A DNA stretch of 64,000 nucleotides from Coniferiporia sulphurascens. Taxonomy: Eukaryota > Basidiomycota > Agaricomycetes > Hymenochaetales > Hymenochaetaceae. The DNA is taken from assembly GCA_002794785.1 (NCBI GenBank), contig NBBA01000003.1, forward strand, positions 2,356,001 through 2,420,000. The letters run 5' to 3'. The notes beneath the pieces were generated by a model, which did no database searches, was not told the origin of the DNA, and saw nothing but the letters and a program-made list of their open reading frames with translations. The translations under genes and the position numbers were made by a program. Shown here piece after piece: positions 1 to 11,378 of the stretch (positions are counted from its first letter, which is position 1; every line of letters begins with the position of its first letter).

Positions 1-2179
1 CCGCGTTTCGTTCGCTAAATACGCCGCTGAGCTCTGGGGTCCTCTCACGCTTCATGGAGCTGCGAAGCACGTTTGTCGGATACTGTCGGGTTTTACCACG
101 GGTGTCAATTGGCCAAGCCTTTGAAGGTGAACGATCTTGGACACGAGTCCAACCAGATACACGCTTTTTGAGCACATACGGTGCCTTACATCATACGGCA
201 TTCCACGAATCTTATTCACTCACTGTCAAAAATCCGTAGCCACTCGATTTCTAATCGCCAGCAGATATACGATACGGATCCTGACTTTCTGGAGCTCGGC
301 GGGACGTCTACTCCAACATTGCCAACTGGACTCAGGATTCGGGAGGATAATAATTAACGAGGCTCAATCCCGGGCTGTAGACAACAGTTGCGCAGTGAAT
401 GACCACCTGCTGGTTCCCCCCCTCCCTTTTCACATCGATAAACATTGCGGTTCCACACTAGGAAATATTCATATCCCTAAACAATAGCAGTTGCTTCACT
501 AATTTCGCACATTACCTGGATATCCCTTCCAATGTTTGCCTCAATTCTGCCCATGCCGCCTCTCACTGATGACCCCGCGATCCTCCTGTCTCAACCAATA
601 AAGTGCCGCTGAGCCAAAAAAAAAAAAAAGGCAAGCGGGACAATGATGAATCTTGGTCTGACAGTCCGTTACTTCAGTCCACGAACTCCAGCACCCTGGC
701 CGAGCGTGGAAGGATTAATTTTTTCTTTCCAATACTCTGCAATCCGTATACAACAACCTCCCATGTGGCGAAGTGATTCGAGGGCTTCCTTTCAGCGTTC
801 CACGGATGATAACCACACCGTGGCCATTCCGAGGCTGGTTTCGAGGCAATCGTTTGGCTAGGCATAATTTCACTATCGCAAGCAATCCTGCCAAAATGCC
901 TCGTACTTCGTTACCGATCCTTCAGGGCTGAACGCTCTGATGTGTTCGACAAGTCTCCGGCCATGAACGCGACCAACGAATACCCTTTTAATAAGTCCAC
1001 CTAGGTTCGGTGAGCCCGCGCGGTTCGGGGGTTGGACCACGTTCCATTATTGGGGTGCGTGGCTTTCGCCGCGTACTCCCACTATCGGTATACAAATATT
1101 TCTCAGGTACATCAGACATCTGACGTGCAGGACCCCAATAATCAAGAGAAGGTTGGCAAGACTACAGGTTAATAGGATGTCTCTGAATTGTATTTAAAAA
1201 AGACCAGCCTCAGAGCCGTTATGTTAACCTCACCCTGTGGCAGCATCTCATTTTATTACATCGTCTGGGCTATTGTGACGGTACAGGGCTTCAATCATGA
1301 CTACCACGCTGTCTTTGGCTATTCTCACTGCCATCATGAAGAAGCCTGCGCTAGCTTGCAGTATGCGCCTCCATGCGGCTTGCAATGTATTACATACACC
1401 ACGGTGGATTGATTGGGCTTGGCAAAACCGATACCGAACCGCTATTACGTATTCAATCCCGAATTGCCCCTTTTGGAACATTTCAATATGTCAGGTTTAA
1501 TCGTTGCAACAGGTCAAAGTCGTTTGTCGACCTAGCTGTGCTTTATTCATGTCCTAGAGCAGTTATTCACCGAAATGTGTAACTGGGTAAGTTTTTGACG
1601 GGCGTATAACGGATCCAGAGTAAAGGAATTCGAATGAATAGCGCACACGGCTCGCGAACATCTCCTGCTCCAGCTTGAAACCGGGTCCCCTATCAATGTC
1701 CTAGGAATCAAGCGACCCCACCTTTCTGCGGATTGTCTTCCATTTCCCTGTGCTTGGCATTCGTCCCAAGCTTGTACGGTTTTCGGTGGTTGCCCACTAA
1801 AGCAGCTGCCAATCATAGGCTCCGCATATCCATCTTGAAGTCTGTGCAACCTTCAAATAGAGGGAGAAGTACCTTTTTTCGAATACCAACTGACACTGTT
1901 GCTGTCATTCCGCCGACGGTGAGCTCCCACTGGCGTCTCGCGGTGGGACAGCGCACCCGCGCTCTTGGCTTGGAGATGACGCTTGACCAATACCGCATCA
2001 CCATGTGCTCGACTTACGGCTCCCTAAAATTCCATGACCGTGGATTGTCGCTTCCCGCATATTGTACAGGCGTGTATATCCTAGCTTCCGATTTATTTTC
2101 GTTCTGACTTTCGTGATCGATCAGGACCAGCAGCCGAAAGCTGGCGAGTAGGAAGAGGGGTACGTACTGGAGTCGCGCT
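1..2179. other. Gene-poor stretch upstream of the peroxidase cluster
   Basis: No reading frame here resembles a known protein and none can be joined by splice sites into a convincing gene. The only visible oddity is an AATAAA at 597-602 followed by a run of 14 A at 616-629. Otherwise it is mixed-composition DNA with short chance frames. Confidence 0.5.
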
Positions 2180-2356
2180 ACATTACCATTTTGCCGCCCC
2201 CTGAGTGGACAACTGGTTCGTGTTTGCCAAGCTGTTTGTCTCACCGTTGGGAACGCGAGACGCTCAATTTTCTGGTTATTGCAGTCTTTTGTCAGAGCGA
2301 GTACCGTCAATTTGCGAATGGAGTGTCCCGGTAACAGCAGTTTGAAGGTATAAAAG
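2180..2356 (+). promoter_or_regulatory. Promoter of first manganese peroxidase gene
   Basis: Holds three motifs in the same order as the promoters of the other two peroxidase genes: CATTAC (about 2180), CTGAGTGG (2201-2208) and ACCGTTGGGAAC (2243-2254). A TATA box, TATAAAAG, lies at 2349-2356, about 80 bases before the start codon. The factor that binds the shared motifs is unknown; they are not the classical metal-response core TGCRCNC. Confidence 0.55.
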
Positions 2357-2431
2357 TAAGGTCATATCTACTCCATGTCATCACTCATCGAGTCCTCACC
2401 GGTTATACACTCAGTCGCTTCATCCCCTATG

Positions 2432-3780
2432 ATGGTCTTCAAACTCGCTATTGCAACTGTTGCCCTCGCTGCTCTCGTCGGAGCCGCCAGCCACAAGCGT
2501 GTCGTTTGCCCCGACGGCGTTAACGTCGCCAGTCACGAAGCCGTCAGTACAGATCATAAAGTTTCTCTAGCATTGCAATAACCTTATTTTTTATAAAGTG
2601 CTGCGCGTTCTTCGCACTCCGTGATGATTTACAGGCTAACCTGTTTGAGGGTGGTGAATGCAGCGAGGACGTCCACGAGTCTCTCCGTCTGACATTTCAC
2701 GACGGCATCTCCTTTTCAAAGTCCGGTGCATTCGCAGGTGGCGGAGCCGACGGCTCCATCATCCTCTTCGGCGACATCGAGACAAACTTTTCGGAAAACT
2801 CAGGAACAGACGACGGCGTCGCCGCACTCGCGCCCTTCCTTACACGCCACCTCGTCACCGCAGGCGATCTCATCCAGTTTGCCGCCGCTGTCGGGGTCAG
2901 TAACTGTCCCGGTGCCCCGCGTCTGCAGTTCCTTGTGGGCCGCCCGAACGCAACCGCGCCAGCTCAAGATGGTGCTGTTCCGGGCCCGGCCGACAGTGTC
3001 GACAGCATTCTTTCTCGTTTCGCGGACGCAGGGTTCAATTCCGCTGAGGTTATTCATCTGCTCGCGTCGCACACCATCGCACGTTCGGACAAGATCGTCC
3101 CAAACCAGCATGCTGTTCCCTTCGATACCACTCCGTTCGACTTCGACACCCAGATCTTCCTTGAGGTCCTACTCAAGGGTACGGGCGTCCCCTTTAACCG
3201 TACTGAGCCAAACACGGCTGGCGGTGAGGTTGACTCACCCCTGGCTGCCGAAAATGAATTACGCCTACAATCCGATTTTGCTCTGGCGCGTGACTCGGTG
3301 TGTTCCTTGCGCGTGTGTTTAAAATAAATTCTGATGTGTTTCACTGAATAGCGTACGGCTTGCGAGTGGCAGAGTATGGTTGACAACCAAGCTCTCATGA
3401 ACATCAATTTCCGCACCGCCATGAAGAAACTTTCTGTCGTTGGCCAGAACACAAGGGAGCTCGTCGACTGCTCTGAACTCATCCCGCAGCCAAAGGCGGC
3501 CGTCAAGTTGCATGCAACGTATGTCTTCCATGTCGAGCGGTGTCCATGATACATCTGATGAGTCTTTCGCACAGTTTCCCCGCCGGTACAAGCCCCAATG
3601 ACATCCAACAAGCTTGCCCGCTGCCATTCCCTGTGCTCCGCACTGACCGTGAGCTAACAAGCAATCCCGCTGCGCGCTCCGGGTCGACTAACTTGAACTT
3701 CCTTTTTCTCAGCCGGGCAAGCGACCGTTATTCCCGAGTGCCCTGACGGCTCGATTAACCTCGCTGATTGCCCGTCTTAA
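2432..3780 (+). CDS. Manganese peroxidase (class II, secreted), copy 1
   Basis: Secreted haem peroxidase that oxidises Mn(II) to Mn(III) with H2O2, used outside the cell to attack lignin. Five exons: 2432-2542, 2599-3297, 3352-3518, 3575-3648, 3713-3780; 372 residues. A signal peptide is followed by a Kex2-type KR at residues 22-23. The Mn site is complete by alignment to known MnPs: Glu60 and Glu64 in the SEDVHES segment and Asp201 in IARSD. Distal Arg67 and His71 and proximal His195 are present. The position of the surface tryptophan of versatile and lignin peroxidases is His190 here, so this is a MnP rather than a versatile peroxidase. There are ten cysteines, including a C-terminal CPDG...C pair. 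Exon phases match the two paralogues. The ATG was chosen because it starts the signal peptide; an upstream in-frame ATG at 2375 would bury it. Confidence 0.93.
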
Positions 3781-4879
3781 ACGTACATGTACGCCCTCCC
3801 GATGTGACATTGATATGTGATTCGTCTAGGAATATGGTATAAGTATGTGGTTTCGGTTCCCTTCTTCGAAGGCGTATGTTATTTTAAAGACGTGTGTTTA
3901 TCTCCGACCTCTCGCTCTGCTGCGGCTTAACGCATGGTGTAAATACGGGGTTATTTTTGTGTGTTCAGAGTCAAATGCATCGAGGTTTATTTCCAGAAGA
4001 TTTTGTCCGTGTGAATGATCGGCTTCCGCAGTAAGGTACGAGATTTCAATCTCAACGATATGAGTGCCATTAGTAATGAATAATTGCGTAAGACTAGCTT
4101 ATGTCATGGTTCCTCGCTACCGGACAAGCGACTGCGATCATTCGTTCCCAAACTTGCACTGAATTTCTCACCGCCATCATTCCCGGGTACCACATATCAA
4201 AACTCCAACTCTGCCAATCATACTTGTGGGATATGTCGATCCATAGGATCTTCAGGCAAAACATGCAGGCTTCGGTACTCACGCATCACGGCGCCGGTAC
4301 TGCGGTGCTCGCCCCTCGGTTCCAGCAAGATGGCTAACCGATTGCAAAGGATTCTTTCCAACTTTGAATGCTTCATCAAAGCATGCCCTGGTAGCGGTTT
4401 CTATCAACAAGCGAGACCGATGAAAACTGGTAGCGTCCTTGAGGCTCCCCGTTCCATTACGTGTATGTCTAGCTTTCGGGCTACTTCACCTTGTCACTTG
4501 TCATATTCCTATGCAGCATTTTCCATGATCGGACATCAAGTTTTGGAGGTCACCGCATCTCGGGAGCGCCTCCGAAATAATTGATGGTAGTACGCCCCCA
4601 CTGCGCTTCCAGATTAATGAACTGAAATAAGCGGCGGGCGCGCTCCCACTGCTACCGCTCGAGGGCCCGATCAAACCCCTGCGTCGGGTCGGCTTACAAC
4701 GATTTCATGGGAGTTTAGCCTTCAGCCACAGGAACATCTAAGGGCTGTGCAGCCGGTACGCCCTTTCCGTGGGTGCGGTTCATCCAAACCCCACGGCTAC
4801 TTCTGCGATCTTTCTCGCGACATGTTTGATTGTCCCAAGGTCGACGAATACGGATACGTATGTTATTCGGCCCCCGCCG
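3781..4879. other. Intergenic, peroxidase 1 to peroxidase 2
   Basis: 3' flank of the first peroxidase followed by DNA with no convincing gene. The 166-codon open frame at 4084-4584 shows no family resemblance. Confidence 0.5.
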
Positions 4880-5031
4880 CATTACACTTTCGCTGTACTC
4901 TGAGTGGTCAGGGAGCGCCGAAATGGCATCACATCGTTGGGAACGCAAGGCGGCCCTTGACTTCGCATTTGTTTCCACTGGCTGCGCATATGTTTTCCGG
5001 AAAAGGCCTAGGTCAAATGAAAGATATAAAA
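4880..5031 (+). promoter_or_regulatory. Promoter of second manganese peroxidase gene
   Basis: Contains the shared block: CATTAC (4880-4885), CTGAGTGG (4900-4907) and ATCGTTGGGAAC (4933-4944). The TATA element TATAAAA lies at 5025-5031, about 85 bases before the ATG. Order matches the other two peroxidase promoters and spacing is similar. Confidence 0.55.
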
Positions 5032-5114
5032 TGAAACTGTGAAGAGCTCTGTTTTCACTCATCAAGTTCCTTCCAACACATCATCCCCAGCTTCTCCACA
5101 GTCACTTCTCCAAA

Positions 5115-6458
5115 ATGGTTTTCAAGCTTACTCTTGTAACCGTCGCCCTCGCCGCCCTTGCCAGTGCAGCCAACTATAAGCGCGTTACGTGCCCCGATGG
5201 CAAAAACACTGCGACCAACGAGGCTGTCAGTGACCCGATTATTCCCATCGTGCTAGTTATTCACTTACGATCTCTCTTCACAATATTATAGTGCTGCGTC
5301 TTCTTCGCACTCCGCGATGACCTGCAGACCAACCTCTTCGATAATCAATGCGGGGAAGACGTGCACGAGTCACTCCGCCTGACGTTCCACGACGGCGTCG
5401 CGTTCTCCAAGACCGGCGCATTCACAGGCAACGGCGCAGACGGCTCGATCATCATCTTCTCCGATATAGAGACCAACTTCGTCGAGAACTTGGGCACAGA
5501 CGACGGTGTCGACGCGCTCGCTCCCTTCCTCACGAATCACAACGTCACTGCGGGCGATCTCATCCAGTTCGCGGCGGCGGTCGGGATCAGCAATTGCCCC
5601 GGTGCTCCGCGCTTGCAGTTCCTTGCAGGCCGTCCAAACGCTACCATCCCAGCACAGGATGGCGCAATCCCGCAGCCCCAGGATAGCGTCGACTCTATTC
5701 TCTCTCGCTTCGCGGACGCCGGCTTCACTTCGAACGAGGTCATCCACCTGCTTGCATCCCACACCATCGCTCGCTCAGACACCCTCGTCCCCGGCCATAC
5801 GGCTGTTCCTTTCGACACTACACCGTTCACATTCGACACCCAATTCTTCCTTGAGGTCCTTCTCAAGGGCACGGGTGTTCCCTTTGGTGTCAACAACACC
5901 GACGGTGCGGAGGTCGACTCCCCCCTCCCCGACCAGGGTGAGATGCGCTTGCAGTCAGACTTCGCGCTTGCACGTGACTCAGTGAGTGTGCTATATTTAT
6001 GCCTTCGGAGCCGACTTCTGACAATGAGGTGAAGCGAACGGCGTGCGAGTGGCAAAGCATGGTTGACAACCAGGCGCTGATGGTAGAGAACTTCCGTACG
6101 GCGATGATGAAGTTGTCGAATGTGGGACAGGACACTAGCAAGCTGGTGGACTGCTCTGAGCTGATCCCGGAGCCGCAAACATTGGCTAAGCAGGATGCAA
6201 CGTGAGTAGATTATACATTTGAGTTGCATATCGGCCCTTTTAACGCATGATATGCCAGCTTCCCCGCGGGTACCAACTCGTCAGACGTTCAGCAAGTGTG
6301 CTCGAGCGCGTTCCCTACGCTCAGCGCAGATGGTAAGCACTAGTCTACCCCTTCTGCCTCATATAACAAATGATCTCATGTTTCCTCCAGCTGGTGCAGC
6401 AACGACGATTCCGGAGTGCCCTGACGGTGACACAAACCTCAACGACTGCCCCTCTTAA
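5115..6458 (+). CDS. Manganese peroxidase (class II, secreted), copy 2
   Basis: Paralogue of the preceding gene, in tandem and in the same orientation. Exons 5115-5225, 5292-5981, 6035-6201, 6259-6332 and 6391-6458 encode 369 residues. Exons 1, 3, 4 and 5 have exactly the same lengths as in copy 1 (111, 167, 74, 68); exon 2 is 9 bases shorter. Signal peptide, then a KR pro-site before the first cysteine. By family alignment the Mn ligands are Glu59, Glu63 and Asp200; distal Arg66 and His70; proximal His194 in LLASHT. No tryptophan at the versatile-peroxidase position (His189). It ends with the same CPDG...CPS tail, so there is no long C-terminal extension. Expected to act outside the cell on Mn(II). 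Confidence 0.93.
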
Positions 6459-7274
6459 GTCTCCAAATGGAAGTCTCCACACGATCTTTAATCAATAATG
6501 TTACACATCAAGCAAGGCTTTATATTAATCTGGTATTTATTAAACGGACATGATAGTTTCCCATGATAGTTTCCCATATTTGCATTAGTGGGCAGGAAGG
6601 AATATAATGCCTTAGCCACCATACCAACTTGTCATATTTATATTTCGGTTCTGTATAGTCCGTGTTAGTCAATATTATATTGTTGTAGAACTGGATTTTC
6701 AGAAAAGTCTGAGGTCATACGGGGCTTAGAGGTACCCAGCGCTTGTTTCGTACTCGACGCTGATTCTTGTGTTGACATAACATAACCAACCCAATGTTAA
6801 AATCTTTCGCGATCTAGTTGTAACTTTGAGACAAATTTCCTCGTCCAGTGGTTTGACCTGCATTCGTTTAGCAGAGACCGATTCCGCACGGTGATTGAGG
6901 GACGAGTCGATGACGTGTTTGCATCTACGCCTTTTTCTGGAAAAATCTTGGATCGACGCAGAAGCTTAAGGTTTATTTATTCTATTCAGTGCTACGGTAT
7001 CAAGCGTTATTAGTACCGAACTAGATTTCCCAGGAACACGCCCGGGACGTGCAATTCTATAAACCGTAAATAAGTCGCCTTACTAATCATGCAGCCTTTT
7101 TCCGGTATTTATGGACACGCTTGGATTCGGGAAAAAAATCAGTATATTTGGGTTGTCAAACACGATAAGTGGTCACGAAATATCCATCACAAAAAGGATA
7201 ACAGATAGCAATACATGATTTGTGGAGTAATTCATACAGGATCATCGGGTATAAGATAGAGTAAGAGATGCTGA
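6459..7274. other. Intergenic, AT-rich
   Basis: 3' flanks of the converging peroxidase 2 (+) and the small gene on the minus strand. AT-rich, with a short duplicated phrase around 6552-6575; nothing codes. Confidence 0.55.
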
Positions 7275-8000
7275 TCAACCGTGCCTTCCGAGGCCTTTAG
7301 CAGATTTACTGACTGCCCTCGCCTCCTGTTGCTTAAGTTTCGCAAGACGAGCTCTTTATAAAACAATATTAATGAAAATGGTTCACTCAATTCTGTCAGT
7401 AAGAATCACTCACTCTTCCGCAACGGTGCGTTCAAGTTCTTTCACTTCCTCCCTAGCTTCGCGAACGGCTGCACGCGCATCAATAAGTGCGCGGTCCGCT
7501 TGTCGCTCTGCTGCCTCTGCATCCGACACCTTCGAACGCGCGCCGATGATGGCAGGATCTTTGGAGAAATTTGTATCGGAATTATGCCCAAAGATGTTCG
7601 AATTAGAGCTGCGACCAGTGCCGCTGCGCATGCTGCTTCCGCGAGCTGGCGAGGTTGCTCCCTGACCGTCTGAGAAAGAGCTCGAGCGCTGACGACCGAA
7701 AAAGCCTGTACGGCGCGAGCCATTGCGATTTGCACCGACATTAGGATCATCATACGCGTTATTCCCGCCCGCGCCCGCGCCTCCGATCCCGAGTCCGCTA
7801 CCACTCCCACTGCGATTCCCGCTGTTACTGCTGCGAGTATTTATGTCAGTGCTGCTCGGGGACGTCGAGCGGTTGCGGCGCGGAAAGAGGGTTCCCCTAA
7901 TATTACGCGAAGGTGCGTCGTCATACGAGACGTCGTCCTGCGGCGGCTGCTCGGTAGGGCTGGCATAGTCGTTGCGACGATGAGATCCGAAAAGAGGCAT
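7275..8000 (-). CDS. Conserved small hypothetical protein with C-terminal coiled coil
   Basis: Two exons (8000-7414, 7353-7275) encode 221 residues. The donor GTGAGT at 7413 and the acceptor before 7353 restore one frame ending in GLGRHG and a stop. The first 120 residues are low complexity, rich in Ser, Asn, Gly and Arg, with many potential phospho-sites. Residues from about 150 on are Ala/Glu/Arg/Lys-rich heptads (DAEAAERQADRALIDARAAV and onward), predicting an alpha-helical coiled coil. I associate this layout with unnamed basidiomycete proteins but know no function. It sits between peroxidase genes, and nothing ties it to lignin decay. Confidence 0.75.
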
Positions 8001-9309
8001 GGCAGAATAAGAGACAGAAGTCTGCAGAAAGAAATAGGGAATGGGGGTGAAGCAGTAGGATGTCGTTGAAGGAGGCGAGCGCTGAGCAGTGTACTAGTTA
8101 TATGCAAAGGAGCCCCGCAATGACGTCAGCCGCAATCGCTCACACCACCGCCTATTCTTGGCGCAATTGGGACGACTCCAGTTCGGAACCAGAACGATAG
8201 TGGTCCCACGCTGATTTCCAGGTCTTAGCTCAGGTCCCAACACCCTAATTGTAGTCGGGTCCGAAAATCGGTTCCTAGATACTCCACTGGGGCTTTTTTC
8301 AGTATTAAAAACTGAAGGGCTCATGTGGTCCATGACCGATGAGCTTAGACAATGATTAACAAGGTATTGCCAGTTTTGAACATCTACATATAAAAGCGAG
8401 ACTCGCTTGCGCTGGGAAAGGACGGGTCAGGATACCCCTATCGGGCAATTCGCCTTCCATATATGTATACACATTACTAATGCATGGCCGCGTAGTATTA
8501 AATTTACACAAGTCACGTGCATACGCGCGTCTAAACGTCGCGAATAATTTAAAGTTGAAGCGGAGCGTAAACCTATTGTTGAATGCTAACACACACGTCC
8601 GCGGACCTAGAGCGCATTAATGAAGAAAGGGGAGCCAAATGTCAAAATCATTTCCAAATACCAATCTGTATCGAAAATAGTTCGTGAGAGAGTGTTCATA
8701 TGTATTCATAATGTTTTCGCACTTTTAATGGACCCAGTCTAGTACCTGACAACAGCATATTCATATTCGGCAGTTTCACCTGGCGATCCCCGATCGAATA
8801 TTCTGCCCTGATCGGTTTTCAGACAAGACATCGCTGAGAAGATGAGGTGAGCCTCGATTTGAACTCAGCATCATGTGAGACATTTTCTCCGCATGTATTC
8901 TCGGAATGCTTATTATTAAGATCAATTTAAAATACCTTTTGGTTACCCGTATACATCATCGTAAGTCATCCATTTAAACGAAGACCCATTCACAGGGGTC
9001 CAGATATGCATGTGCATCCGGCTTACATGACGCAATCTCGGACTCGACTGAGTTTCACTCTGGGAGTTTTCCAGCAACGCATCATCTCCAATTCAATGCG
9101 ACAATTATAAATGCCAATTACACACTACTTCCACACTACAAACTCCAAATAAGGGACTAACAGATAGAATCAGGATAAAAAGCCACAACAAATATCGGAA
9201 CAATCGTATATAACCGCATTACTCCCATCAGGCCACATGACATAAAAGACATAGCGACGACTCTAATAGATGAAGGCACGCTTCGTGACAAGATATAATA
9301 CTGGTTGAA
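8001..9309. other. Intergenic, gene-less
   Basis: Promoter side of the small minus-strand gene and 3' side of peroxidase 3. AT-rich between about 8600 and 9300. No frame can be supported as a gene. Confidence 0.55.
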
Positions 9310-10659
9310 TTAAGAGGGGCAGTCGGCGAGGTTCGTATCGCCGTCGGGGCACTCCGGGATCGTCGTGGCCGCGCCAGCTAAAGGATGATAGTCAGCAAAT
9401 ATTGTAAAATGATAAGCACAAATCAAGTGACTCACCGTCCGCGCTGAGGGTCGGGAACGCGCTTGCGCACACCTGCTGGACGTCTGACGAATTCGTGCCG
9501 GCAGGGAAGCTGATTAATCCCGAAGTATTAGACAGGCTGATGAGCTAAACTCAAGGTATCAAAATACTCACGTTGCATCCTTCTTTACCAGGGCGGGCGG
9601 CTCCGGGATAAGCTCAGAGCAATCCACCAGCTTGCTAACGTCCTGTCCCACATTCGACAACTTCATCATTGCCGTACGGAAGTTTTCCATCATCAGCGCC
9701 TGGTTGTCTACCATGCTCTGCCACTCGCACGCTGTCCGCTTTATCTCATTGTCAGAAGTCGGCTCCGAAGACACAAATATAGCACACTCACTGAGTCACG
9801 TGCAAGCGCGAAGTCTGACTGAAGACGCATCTCGCCTTGTGCGGGAAGCGGTGAGTCGACCTCGGCGCCATCGGTGTTGTTGACACCAAAGGGGACACCT
9901 GTGCCCTTTAGAAGAACCTCAAGGAAGAACTGAGTGTCGAACGTGAACGGTGTAGAGTCAAAGGGAACAGCCTGGTGCCCTGGGACGAGGGTGTCCGAGC
10001 GGGCGACTGTGTGGGACGCGAGCAGATGGATGACCTCGTTCGAACTGAAGCCGGCGTCCGCGAAACGAGAGAGAATGACGTCGACAGTGTCCTGAGGCAC
10101 TGGGATTGCGCCATCCTCAGCGGGTATGGTTGCGTTCGGGCGGCCCACAAGGAACTGCAGGCGGGGGGCGCCGGGACAGTTCGACAGACCGAACGCCGCC
10201 GCGAACTGAATGAGATCACCCGCGGTGACATTGTGGCGCGTCAGGAAGGGCGCGAGCGCATCGACACCGTCGTCTGTGCCCACGTTCTCGACGAAGTTGG
10301 TCTCAATGTCGGCGAAGATGAGAATCGAGCCGTCTGCCCCATCGCCTGTGAATGCACCAGTCTTGGAGAACGCGACGCCGTCGTGGAACGTCAGGCGGAG
10401 GGACTCATGGACGTCTTCACCGCACTGATTGTCGAAGAGGTTGGTCTGCAGGTCTTCGCGGAGTGCAAAAAATGCACAGCACTATAGAGATGGAGGGTAA
10501 ATTCATAAGCAAATAATCAATACATCAAGAGACAAATGAGTCGCTGACAGCCTCGTGGCTCGCAGTGTTAACGCCGTCAGGACAAGTGACGCGCCTATAG
10601 TTGGCAGCATTAACAAGAGCGGCAAGAGCAACAGAGGCAATGGCAAGTTTGAAAACCAT
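9310..10659 (-). CDS. Manganese peroxidase (class II, secreted), copy 3
   Basis: Third paralogue, on the opposite strand. Exons (transcription order) 10659-10549, 10481-9792, 9738-9572, 9509-9436 and 9377-9310 give 369 residues. Every exon length is identical to copy 2, and the protein differs from copy 2 by scattered substitutions, so the two are the closest pair. Signal peptide with an RR pro-site. By alignment Glu59, Glu63 and Asp200 form the Mn site; Arg66/His70 are distal and His194 proximal; the tryptophan position of versatile peroxidases is His189. Ten cysteines and the CPDG...C tail are conserved. All residues needed for activity appear intact. The conserved promoter block lies upstream at 10871-10936. 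Confidence 0.93.
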
Positions 10660-10740
10660 GATGAGGCGAAATCGGTGACGGTGGTGATGAGACTGAAAAC
10701 GACTCGACGAGTGAGGGATAGGGTGCTGTCCAGCGCAGCC

Positions 10741-10936
10741 TTTATACCTTTTTTCGTATCAGTTTTTGGGGACATGCCTAGGTGATGATTTTCAATCGCA
10801 AGACTCAGTCGGATGTGCATAGCAACCAGAGCAGCCAATAAACACTGCAGGAAAGATAAGACCATAGTCGTATTCCCAACGGTGAATTGTTAGCCTTCAT
10901 GTTTTCGACCACTCAGAAAGCAGCGAGACCGTAATG
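10741..10936 (-). promoter_or_regulatory. Promoter of third manganese peroxidase gene
   Basis: On the minus strand this carries CATTAC (10936-10931), CTGAGTGGTC (10916-10907), ACCGTTGGGAAT (10883-10872) and a TATA element (reverse complement of 10741-10746), in the same order as in the other two peroxidase promoters. The TATA box is about 85 bases before the ATG. Confidence 0.55.
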
Positions 10937-11378
10937 GAGCATAGTCCGAGGCGACATATATATTCTTGTTTGTCGATCTTGAGACGATCTTGGGCATACT
11001 GCGAAAAAGACACAGAAATAGACGCGACATCAAGCGGAGCGCACACACAGGTGAGAATAGATCAAGGACGGTCATTAGGGGTGGGACGCCGACCCGAAAC
11101 TGAGGGTGGATGCGCTACCGATAGGCCCTGGTGAGAGCGCGTCCGTGCTATCGTGCGCGCTTTTAATCAAAAGTTCCTTGTGAACGGCGCAGTCCTAAAT
11201 TTGATGCCCGCCGTTGTGCGCGTACAGTTCGGATCCCGCCGACACAGATATCCATAAGATCATGTTAAAACAGAAATTACGCTGGTTAGTATACAAGGAA
11301 GGATCAAAAAGCAGTAAGGAGACAGTAGTGTGGGAAGCAGATCTAGGATGGATGAATAATCCAGGGTGGGCGCGTTGA
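10937..11378. other. Intergenic between peroxidase 3 and NOG1
   Basis: Upstream DNA of peroxidase 3 and the 3' flank of NOG1; no gene seen. Confidence 0.55.

Noticed and set aside
9741..10487. Open frames on plus opposite peroxidase 3
   Set aside because: Antisense shadows of the GC-rich peroxidase exon 2; the same shadows occur opposite copies 1 and 2.
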